Shown here piece after piece: positions 1 through 5,627 of a stretch of DNA of 6,443 nt (its first letter is position 1; every line of letters starts with the position of its first letter). The notes under the pieces are model-generated. The model saw only the letters and a list, made by a program, of their open reading frames with translations, did not search any database and was not told the origin of the DNA. Location of the stretch: contig JAEEIC010000196.1 in the NCBI GenBank assembly GCA_016281165.1, forward strand, positions 1 through 6,443, read 5' to 3'. The position numbers and the translations under genes were made by a program. This DNA is from Bacillota bacterium (lineage in GTDB: Bacteria; Bacillota; Clostridia; Peptostreptococcales; Anaerovoracaceae).

Positions 1-131
1 GGCTCAGGCGCTCCCTCGTCATGGAGGACGGCAGCGAGATCCCCGCGGCGGACATCATCGCCATAGATTCGCCCGTATTCAGGCTCTCCGAGGACGGCGG
101 GGAGGAGCCGGATCCCCTCGAAATACCTTGA
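1..131 (+). CDS. C-terminal end of a small protein, possibly YolD-like (partial)
   Basis: The frame starting at base 3 is open from the window edge to a TGA at 129-131 and gives 42 residues; the start lies outside the window. It begins LRRSLVMEDGSEIPAADIIA and ends with an acidic, proline-rich tail (SEDGGEEPDPLEIP). The pattern of a basic/hydrophobic strand, then 'DG.EIP..DII.I', resembles the C-terminal end of YolD-like small proteins, but that match is from memory over a very short stretch and the roughly 20-residue tail after it would be unusual. Codon choice (GAG, GCG, ATC, ATA, AGG) matches the downstream genes, which supports a real coding end. The stop codon overlaps the -35 box of the next operon's promoter. 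The function is not known. Confidence 0.6.
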   Translation, partial: LRRSLVMEDGSEIPAADIIAIDSPVFRLSEDGGEEPDPLEIP

Positions 132-156
132 AAACAGGGCTTCGGTATTATAAAAT
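128..156 (+). promoter_or_regulatory. sigma70/sigmaA-type promoter for the membrane protein-comB operon
   Basis: TTGAAA at 128-133 (5 of 6 to TTGACA) and TAAAAT at 151-156 (5 of 6 to TATAAT) are separated by exactly 17 bases. They lie in an AT-rich island (about 146-172) inside otherwise GC-rich sequence. Transcription would start near 163, leaving a leader of about 28 bases before the ATG at 191. An alternative -10, TATAAA at 149-154, would give a 15-base spacer and is less likely. The -35 box overlaps the TGA stop of the preceding gene. Confidence 0.7.
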
Positions 157-190
157 ATATTGTTAAATATAACGATCCAGAGGCAGACCA

Positions 191-904
191 ATGTTTGAGA
201 AAAGAAGACAGAGCGCGAGACTGAGGAAGAATCTCAGAAGGTTCAGCAAAAAAAGAGTAGACGTCAGCAAATATGTCAAGGATTTCTACGTCGACAACGG
301 TCTTGCTTACATATCCTGCAACGTCAGAGGCTACAACGACATAATCGACCCCTATTCCGTCGACGGCTACGAGTGGCTCAACGATTCCTTCGCCCGCTTC
401 ATCGAGACCAACGCCATGTACGTCCCGACCGAGTATCCGATAGTGCTCGAGATCTGCGGCACCAGCTTCAGCCAGGAGCAGAAAGACGTGATCGAGGCGA
501 CTATCGCCGATTATTACGCCCTGAAGCTGGGCGACTGCCAGCTGGTCCTGGAGGAGAACGCGAGGAAGTCGCTGACCCTTCTCGTCATGGGGATACTTTT
601 CGCCATCCTGATCATGAGAGGGGGGAGCATCCTCAATATCAATACCGTGATATCAGAGGCCTCCTTCATCTTCTACTGGCTGTTCATCTGGGAGTTCGTC
701 GACTGCGCCTGGTTCGAGAGAAGAGAACTGGTCTCGGCCAGGGTCGACGCCGCGCAGATGGCCAGCATAAAGGTCATTTATAAGCCGGTGTTCGTGGACA
801 GCCCGGTCGCGGACGAGGATACGGTGCTGGACGAGATCTTCGAGAACTTCGAGATACTGCCCAGTGATTACGACGAAGACGAAGAAGAGGAGATACAGGG
901 ATGA
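191..904 (+). CDS. Uncharacterised two-helix membrane protein
   Basis: This 237-residue protein has a strongly basic N-terminus (about residues 4-22, many Lys/Arg), a soluble region to about residue 125, then two hydrophobic segments at about 127-143 and 153-170. A cytoplasmic-looking C-terminal region ends in an acidic run (DYDEDEEEE, residues 227-235). There is no signal peptide. The basic N-terminus and acidic C-terminus, with a short loop between the helices, suggest a hairpin in the membrane with both ends inside the cell. Conserved-looking patches are the YEWLN..FARFIE region (60-72), the YPIVLEICG strand (82-90) and IADYYALKLGD (105-115). I recall similar unnamed proteins in clostridia but know no function. 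The ATG at 191 follows AGAGG at 179-183 (7-base spacing) and a good promoter, which fixes the start. It overlaps comB by ATGA, so the two are probably translated together. No catalytic motif is visible. Confidence 0.9.
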   Translation: MFEKRRQSARLRKNLRRFSKKRVDVSKYVKDFYVDNGLAYISCNVRGYNDIIDPYSVDGYEWLNDSFARFIETNAMYVPTEYPIVLEICGTSFSQEQKDVIEATIADYYALKLGDCQLVLEENARKSLTLLVMGILFAILIMRGGSILNINTVISEASFIFYWLFIWEFVDCAWFERRELVSARVDAAQMASIKVIYKPVFVDSPVADEDTVLDEIFENFEILPSDYDEDEEEEIQG

Positions 905-1602
905 ACGTGAGGATACTCCACCTGATAGACGGCGCCAGAGAAGCCAGGGGCCTTACGGTCATAATCGACGTGTTCAGGGCTTTCTCGGTCGAGGCCTACC
1001 TGGCCGCCGCCGGCGCCGCGAAGATCATGCCCGTCGCCAGCAGCGAGCTCCCTCTCGAGTATAAAAAGACCCACCCGGACGTCATCCTGGTGGGCGAGCG
1101 CCACGGCATAATACTGCCGGGCTTCGATTTCGGCAATTCCCCGACCCAGATCGAGGGCCACGACGTGAGCGGACGCGAGATAATGCACACCACCAGCGCC
1201 GGCACCCAGGGCATAGCGAACGCCGCCGGGGCGGACGAGATCCTCACCGGCAGCCTCGTCAACGCCTCCGCCATCGCCGAGTATATCCGCGGGAGCGGGG
1301 CGGAAGAAGTCTCCCTCGTCGCCATGGGCCTTGAGGGCGGCAGCGACACCGACGAGGACGTCCTCTGCGCCGAATACATAAAGAGCCTGCTCGACGGCTG
1401 CCCCATGGAAAAAGAGGAGCTCGGCAGGCGCATAGAAGCGATGAAAAAGACCAGCGGGGCCAAGTTCTTCGACCCCGCCAGACAAAAGGATTTCCCCTCG
1501 GGCGACTTTTTCCGCAGCACTCAGGTCGACAAGTTCGGCTTCGTCCTGAAGCTTGAAAAAGGCGATCCCTATGATTATGTCAGAAGGATAGACGTACTGT
1601 AG
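901..1602 (+). CDS. comB: ComB family protein (putative 2-phosphosulfolactate phosphatase)
   Basis: The 233-residue product carries the family's signature blocks in order: VIIDVFRAFS at about residues 20-29 with the conserved Asp-Arg pair, GERHG at 65-69, PGFDFGNSP at 73-81 and HTTSAGTQGI at 96-105. Its length is normal for the family. Characterised ComB is a Mg2+-dependent cytoplasmic phosphatase that turns 2-phosphosulfolactate into sulfolactate on the coenzyme M route of methanogens. Homologues are common in bacteria that do not make coenzyme M, where the substrate is generally unproven. The family call is firm; the exact reaction here is an inference. The ATG at 901 overlaps the preceding stop (ATGA), and AAGAGGAG at 885-892 gives 8-base spacing, so translational coupling is likely. 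No sulfolactate synthase (comA) or dehydrogenase (comC) is present in the window. The stop lies 3 bases from the stop of the convergent DUF4230 gene. Confidence 0.9.
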   Translation: MNVRILHLIDGAREARGLTVIIDVFRAFSVEAYLAAAGAAKIMPVASSELPLEYKKTHPDVILVGERHGIILPGFDFGNSPTQIEGHDVSGREIMHTTSAGTQGIANAAGADEILTGSLVNASAIAEYIRGSGAEEVSLVAMGLEGGSDTDEDVLCAEYIKSLLDGCPMEKEELGRRIEAMKKTSGAKFFDPARQKDFPSGDFFRSTQVDKFGFVLKLEKGDPYDYVRRIDVL

Positions 1603-1605
1603 TCC

Positions 1606-2370
1606 TTACGTTATCACGAACTTGAGCTTCACGTCGAAGCCCTCCAGGCCGTAGGTGTTCCTGATGAAGTTCTCCACCAGCACCCTGGCGTTGTTCTGCG
1701 CCTGGTCGAGTATGCCGCGGTCTCTCGCCTTCTGCTCCTCATCTCTTATGAGGCTGGCGAAGGTGTCGGTCACGTCGGTGACCTTAAGGGTCGTGAAGAT
1801 CCCGGTCTTCTCGTCGTAGAGCCTGAAGGAGTCGGGATCCACCGACGAGCTTATGATCTCGGGCCGCGGCATCACCACGGTCACCGTCATCTTCTCGTCG
1901 TTCTTTTCCAGTCTTATGTCCGAGAAATCCACTCCCGCCGTTATCGTCCCGTCGTAGCTGTAGACGAAGGTCTTGGTGGTCCCGGGTATGGTTATGTCGG
2001 GTATGTTTATATTCGTTCCTTTTATCTTCGTTCCGGTCGCGAGCTTCGAGCTCTCCTCAAAGCTGGAGACGTGGGTGAAGTAGTACTCCGCGGTGCAGAG
2101 CTTGCCCATCTCCCTTATCCCCGATTCTATGGTCTCTCCCGAGATCACGATCTCCTTCTCCACGACCTTTTCGACTATGGTCGGGACGGGGACCTCCTTC
2201 ACGACCTCGACGACCGCGGTCTCCGCCTTCGGGACGAAGAAGTCATGGACAGATCTGTAAGCCCTCACCGAAAGAACTATTATGGTAATGATGGCGATGC
2301 TGATGAGGATGAAGGCTGTGATCTGGCCGATGCGGTCGAGTCTTCCCGGTATCCTTCCGTGTCTGTACAT
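1606..2370 (-). CDS. DUF4230 family membrane-anchored protein
   Basis: The 254-residue protein has a short basic N-terminus, one hydrophobic helix at about residues 16-36, and then a large region that should lie outside the membrane. A Val/Glu/Lys-rich low-complexity linker (about 53-75, repeats of VVEKVVEK type) leads into a DUF4230-like domain at about 80-250. Its hallmarks are the LCTAEYYFTHV strand (91-101), a YDGTITAGVDFSDI segment (139-152), a TVTVVMPRPEI strand (162-171) and a C-terminal Ala/Gln/Asn-rich helix (about 210-238) before the closing strand GFDVKLKFVIT. The family has no established function. The single N-terminal anchor suggests a domain on the outer face of the cell membrane. 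The ATG at 2370 has AAAAGGAGG 5 bases upstream, and the upstream PH-domain gene ends 12 bases away, so the two form an operon. It converges on comB with 3 bases between stops. Confidence 0.88.
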   Translation of the reverse strand: MYRHGRIPGRLDRIGQITAFILISIAIITIIVLSVRAYRSVHDFFVPKAETAVVEVVKEVPVPTIVEKVVEKEIVISGETIESGIREMGKLCTAEYYFTHVSSFEESSKLATGTKIKGTNINIPDITIPGTTKTFVYSYDGTITAGVDFSDIRLEKNDEKMTVTVVMPRPEIISSSVDPDSFRLYDEKTGIFTTLKVTDVTDTFASLIRDEEQKARDRGILDQAQNNARVLVENFIRNTYGLEGFDVKLKFVIT

Positions 2371-2382
2371 CTGTGCCTCCTT

Positions 2383-2769
2383 TTACTGCTTCAAGCTGTA
2401 TTTTGATATGGTCCTGCAGATCTCGCCGATGTCGGTCGAGCCCGAGAACTCGAAGTTGGCCTTGAAGCCGTTGGTGAAATAGATCATGAGCTCCGAATCC
2501 GGCACCACCTCGAGAAAGCCCGGCGTCTGGATGGAGAAGAACTGTATGGTGGAGTAGGGCATGGAGGAGAACGACCTCCTCATCCCCGTGATTCCCTGGA
2601 CGTCGACGGCGATTATCCTCAGGTCGGTGAATATGATCTGGTCCCTGATGGTCTTAAAGGCCTGCATGATCTCTTCCCCTTCGATCAGAAGACCCTTGAC
2701 GTCGTCCCTCACGCTGTCCTTTTCGATGGGGTGCAGGTTCCAGAACGAGTCCTTGTTGAAATTGATCAT
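2383..2769 (-). CDS. Bacterial PH domain protein (bPH_1 type)
   Basis: This 128-residue protein is almost entirely one domain. From about residue 30 the motifs run EGEEIMQAFKTIRDQIIFTD (30-49), then RIIAVDVQGITGMRRSFSS (51-69), PYSTIQFFSIQTPG (71-84) and DSELMIYF (91-98), closing with an amphipathic helix (about 112-125). This is the usual order in short bPH_1 (PF08000) proteins: strands forming a barrel, the RD..IFT turn, and the GITG turn. There is no signal peptide or membrane helix, so it should be cytoplasmic. These proteins are structurally PH-like and some form ring oligomers; their ligand or partner is not established. The ATG at 2769 has AAAGGAGG at 2783-2776 with 6-base spacing. It is the first gene of the operon with the DUF4230 gene 12 bases downstream, which suggests a cytoplasmic and membrane pair. 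Confidence 0.9.
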   Translation of the reverse strand: MINFNKDSFWNLHPIEKDSVRDDVKGLLIEGEEIMQAFKTIRDQIIFTDLRIIAVDVQGITGMRRSFSSMPYSTIQFFSIQTPGFLEVVPDSELMIYFTNGFKANFEFSGSTDIGEICRTISKYSLKQ

Positions 2770-2783
2770 TGGGCGCCTCCTTT

Positions 2784-2812
2784 CCGGCAGAGGGGCTTCG
2801 GTCCTCCGCCGG
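2784..2812 (-). promoter_or_regulatory. Leader hairpin directly before the PH-domain gene's ribosome site
   Basis: Read on the - strand, the arms CCGGCGGAGG (2812-2803) and CCTCTGCCGG (2793-2784) pair over 10 positions with one G-U, around a 9-base loop. The hairpin ends immediately before AAAGGAGG (2783-2776). With the promoter proposed at 2845-2817, transcription would begin near 2810, so this stem would be at the very 5' end of the mRNA. It has no U-tract on the - strand and so is not a terminator. An mRNA-protecting or translation-tuning role is an inference. Confidence 0.5.
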
Positions 2813-2816
2813 CTAC

Positions 2817-2845
2817 ATTTAACAACGAAAAAAAGCTCCGTTCAA
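2817..2845 (-). promoter_or_regulatory. Probable sigma70-type promoter for the PH-DUF4230 operon, inside the trk terminator
   Basis: On the - strand TTGAAC (2845-2840, 4 of 6 to TTGACA) and TTAAAT (2822-2817, 4 of 6 to TATAAT) are separated by exactly 17 bases. The -35 spans the loop and the first base pairs of the terminator hairpin, and the spacer contains its T-tract. The hexamers are moderate, but the spacing is ideal and the position, about 40 bases before the operon's first ribosome site, fits. No better hexamer pair is visible between the trk operon and the PH-domain gene. Confidence 0.5.
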
Positions 2846-2863
2846 GGAAAGACGGAGCTTTTT
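2828..2863 (-). terminator. Intrinsic terminator of the trkA-trkH-trkH operon
   Basis: On the - strand the arms AAAAAGCTCCGT (2863-2852) and ACGGAGCTTTTT (2841-2830) pair perfectly over 12 bases around a 10-base loop. The 7-base GC-rich core is followed by seven T residues in a row (2834-2828). It lies about 45 bases past the stop of the second trkH gene. The mirrored A/T flanks mean it could also act on the + strand (TTTTTATTAT), although no + gene reads into it. Confidence 0.88.
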
Positions 2864-2907
2864 ATTATCGATTTAAGAATTGTAATCGGCGCTTAAGAAA
2901 ACCTTAA

Positions 2908-4164
2908 CTATTTGCCCTTCTCATAGGTGAAGGGGAGCATGAGGGCGTAGATCTCAAGGCGTCCGGCCAGCATGAGGAAGCAGGCGAAGAGCTTGCCGAA
3001 GCCGCTCAGGAAATCGTAGGCGCACTGTCCGCCGATGACGCCGAAGCTGGAGCCCAGGTTGTTTATCAGCGAGGCCGAGCCGAAGAAGGCGGTCTCCATG
3101 TCGGGGGCGCTGAAGGAGAAGACGAAGACGCCGAGCAGGAAGAGCATGGCGTAGTGGATGATGAACGAGCTCACCTGGTCGACGGTATCGTCGGAGACGG
3201 CCCTGCCGTTGAGCCTTAAGCTCATCACGATGCGGGGATGTATGCGCCTGTAGAAGCTGCGCCTTAAGGCCTTCATGGCGATGATGATCCTCACCAGCTT
3301 GATGCCGCTGCCGGTGGAGACCGAAGAGGCGCCGAAGAAGGAGAGCATCATCAGCACGGCCTTGGAGAAGGCGGGCCAGCTGCCGGTGTCGGCGTTGGTA
3401 AGGCCCGTGGTGCTGCTGTAGGACACCGCGTGGAAGGTGCCGGCCTTAAGGCCAGAGAGCAGGTCGGGGCTCGCTCCTCCCAGCCAGTTGGAGACGCCGA
3501 TGAGAAGGGCGGAGCTCACCAAAAGGACGGCGTAGGTCTTGAGCTCGCTGTTCTTTTTCACCGCGGCGAGATCCTTTTTGATGATCCTGGCGTAGACCGA
3601 GAAGCTCACCGTGGAGAGTATCATGCAGATGACGCAGATGACGCCCGTGCCCTTGATGCCCGCGTCTATGGCGGCGAAGGCGGAGCCTCCCAGACCGCCG
3701 GTGGAGCAGACGGTGAGGGTGAGCTCGAGAGCTTCGGCGGGCCTGTGGCCAAGTATGAGCATGGCCAGGAACATCAGCAGGCTGATGGAGACGTAGATGA
3801 GGAACAGCAGATTCCCTTCTCTGCTCCTGATGACCTCGGCGAAGCTCCTGCCTTTCTGGCTGCTGTCGAGTCCGCTCCTCGAATCGCTGTCGATGGAGGG
3901 CAGGAGGGAGCTCAGGAACACCAGTATCGCCAGGCCTCCTATCCACTGGCAGAAGAGATAGAAGAGGAGGAGGCCTCCCTCGAGCCCCCTGCCCAGGCTC
4001 GCGCCGGTGGTGGTGAAGGATGATACCGACATGAAGAAGGCCGAGACTATATCCTCGCAGTAGCCCGAGAACAGGTAGGGCAGGCTGCCCAGAAGGCAGG
4101 CCGCCAGCCACAGCGTGCTCACCAGGCGCATCTTATTCAAATGTGATCTGTCAGCCATGCGCAT
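2908..4164 (-). CDS. Second, short TrkH-type potassium transporter subunit without the D0 region
   Basis: This 418-residue protein belongs to the TrkH/KtrB superfamily, with four helix-pore loop-helix repeats. Filter loops are visible in all four: FTTTGAS (50-56), STGGLGG (154-160), SSTTGLTN (250-257) and NNLGSSFG (368-375), each with its filter glycine (G54, G156, G254, G371). The AGRLEIY motif of the last helix (400-406), bearing the conserved pore arginine, is kept. Its first repeat begins at about residue 14, so the two-helix D0 region of ordinary TrkH is absent, as in KtrB. The gate loop after repeat 3 reads FGASSVSTGSGIK (277-289), against GGCASSTGGGMK in the upstream copy, losing glycines. 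The ATG at 4164 overlaps the upstream stop (TAATG), and GGAG lies 9 bases upstream. A second ATG at 4158 is an alternative start. It is probably a membrane K+ subunit co-made with TrkA and the full TrkH. Whether it conducts alone, pairs with the other copy or regulates it cannot be told. Confidence 0.9.
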   Translation of the reverse strand: MRMADRSHLNKMRLVSTLWLAACLLGSLPYLFSGYCEDIVSAFFMSVSSFTTTGASLGRGLEGGLLLFYLFCQWIGGLAILVFLSSLLPSIDSDSRSGLDSSQKGRSFAEVIRSREGNLLFLIYVSISLLMFLAMLILGHRPAEALELTLTVCSTGGLGGSAFAAIDAGIKGTGVICVICMILSTVSFSVYARIIKKDLAAVKKNSELKTYAVLLVSSALLIGVSNWLGGASPDLLSGLKAGTFHAVSYSSTTGLTNADTGSWPAFSKAVLMMLSFFGASSVSTGSGIKLVRIIIAMKALRRSFYRRIHPRIVMSLRLNGRAVSDDTVDQVSSFIIHYAMLFLLGVFVFSFSAPDMETAFFGSASLINNLGSSFGVIGGQCAYDFLSGFGKLFACFLMLAGRLEIYALMLPFTYEKGK

Positions 4165-5624
4165 TATTTTCTGCTCCAGAAGGCGGGGGTGAACATGAGG
4201 AAGACCGTGAAGAGCTCGAGCCTTCCCGCTATCATGAGCACCGAGAGGAATATCTTGGTCGCGCCGGTGTAGAAACCGTAGTTGAGGGTGGGCCCGACGG
4301 CCTCAAAGCCCGGGCCTATATTGCTGAAGCAGGCCAGGACCGAGGAGAAGGAGGTCATGAGATCGGCCCCCTCCAGGCTCACCAGGACGGTGCCCGCCAG
4401 CAGTATGAAGAGATAGAGCAGCAAAAACTCGCTGACCGAGCGGGTCACGTTCTCCGGCACTATCCTTCCGCCTATCTTGACCGGATCGACCACGCTGGGA
4501 TGCAGCCTCTTCCTGACGCCGCGCCCGGCGATCTTGACGCCCATCATGACCCTGATCACCTTCATGCCGCCGCCTGTCGAGGAAGCGCAGCCGCCCACGA
4601 GCATGAGCAGCATCAGCACTATGCGGCAGGGCAGGGGCCAGAGGTCGAAATCGCAGGTGCTGTAGCCTGTGGTCGTCAGTATCGAGGCCACCTGAAAGTA
4701 GGCGAGCCGGAAGGAATCGAAGAGGCCCGCGGCCATCCCCGCTCTTATGAGCATGTACATGACGAAGAAGGTGGAGCCGAAGGTTATGCCCAGATAACAC
4801 CTGAGCTCGGGATCCCTTACGGCCTGATCCGGCTTCTTCGCCAGGCAGAGATAGTAGAGATTGAAATTGACGCCGGCCAGCATCATGAAGACGGAGATCA
4901 CGAGCTGGGCGCTCACGCTGTAGCCCGCCAGGCCGTTGTTCATGGTGGCGAAGCCTCCCGTGCCCACGGTGCCGAAGGTGTAGACGAGGGAGTCGTAAAG
5001 ATCCATGCCGCAGAACATCAAAAGGACCGTCTCCAGAAGAGACATGCCCGAATAGATGAGATAGAGGCTCCTGGCGGTGTCGTTGAAGGTGAAGGTGATC
5101 TTGTCCATGGAGGGACCGGTGGTCTCGGCCCTCATTATCTTCTGCCCGCCTATGCCCAGAGCGGGGAGCATGGCGATGGTCAGGACCAGTATGCCCATGC
5201 CTCCGACCCAGTGGGTGAAGGAACGCCAGAAGAGTATGCCTTTGGGCAGGCCCTCGACGCCGCTGAGGATGCTGGCTCCCGTGGTGGTGAAGCCAGAGGC
5301 GGTCTCAAAAAAGGCGTCGCAGACGTTGGGTATGGCGCCGGAGATCATGAAGGGCAGGGCGCCCAGCAGGGAGAGCACCATCCAGGCGCTCCCCACGATG
5401 AAGAAGCCGTCGCGAAGGCCCAGGTTGTTGCTCTCGGGCGCCTTGGAAGATCTGAAGGCGAGATAGCCGACAAGGGCCATGGGAACGGCGCAGACGGCAA
5501 AAGAAAGAGCCTCGTGCTTCTCTCCGTATATGAGCGAGACGGCGCAGGGCAAAAGCATCAGGACCCCTACCAGGGTCATGACGGCGCAGAGTACTTTGAT
5601 TACAAGCCTTTTGTTAAGGACCAT
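4164..5624 (-). CDS. trkH: TrkH potassium uptake protein, full length
   Basis: At 486 residues it has the usual TrkH length and layout. D0 helices lie at about 8-33 and 38-58, followed by four helix-pore loop-helix repeats. The filter loops are FTTTGAS (112-118), GTVGTGGFATM (218-228), SILTTTGYST (314-323) and CFSNIGPGFEAVGP (432-445). The loop GGCASSTGGGMKVIR (344-358) in the third repeat is the intramembrane gate loop, and AGRLELF (466-472) in the last helix holds the conserved arginine that lines the pore. TrkH is the K+-conducting membrane subunit and forms dimers gated by a cytoplasmic TrkA ring that binds nucleotides. The ATG at 5624 is 3 bases after the trkA stop, so the pair is an operon with probable coupling; the ribosome site (AGAGAAG) is weak, consistent with that. 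The stop overlaps the start of a second trkH. Confidence 0.96.
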   Translation of the reverse strand: MVLNKRLVIKVLCAVMTLVGVLMLLPCAVSLIYGEKHEALSFAVCAVPMALVGYLAFRSSKAPESNNLGLRDGFFIVGSAWMVLSLLGALPFMISGAIPNVCDAFFETASGFTTTGASILSGVEGLPKGILFWRSFTHWVGGMGILVLTIAMLPALGIGGQKIMRAETTGPSMDKITFTFNDTARSLYLIYSGMSLLETVLLMFCGMDLYDSLVYTFGTVGTGGFATMNNGLAGYSVSAQLVISVFMMLAGVNFNLYYLCLAKKPDQAVRDPELRCYLGITFGSTFFVMYMLIRAGMAAGLFDSFRLAYFQVASILTTTGYSTCDFDLWPLPCRIVLMLLMLVGGCASSTGGGMKVIRVMMGVKIAGRGVRKRLHPSVVDPVKIGGRIVPENVTRSVSEFLLLYLFILLAGTVLVSLEGADLMTSFSSVLACFSNIGPGFEAVGPTLNYGFYTGATKIFLSVLMIAGRLELFTVFLMFTPAFWSRK

Positions 5625-5627
5625 GAT

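Noticed and set aside
868..1520. Two overlapping - strand open frames antisense to comB
   Set aside because: The comB frame carries all family motifs and a good ribosome site; the antisense products have low-complexity Gly/Ala/Ser composition and no supporting signals.
2864..2907. Repeated TTCTTAA motifs between the second trkH stop and the terminator
   Set aside because: Two 7-base AT-rich copies in about 45 bases are weak evidence for a regulatory site and could arise by chance.
3446..4111. Open frames of 221 codons (-) and 197 codons (+) within the second trkH
   Set aside because: Both are out of frame with or antisense to a gene with intact pore motifs; the products are Arg/His/Pro or Gly/Glu-rich shadows.
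2908..4164. The short TrkH as a truncated pseudogene or wrongly called start
   Set aside because: All four pore repeats and the conserved final-helix arginine motif are intact, the start is fixed by a TAATG overlap, and there is no internal stop. The missing N-terminal helices are a layout also seen in KtrB.
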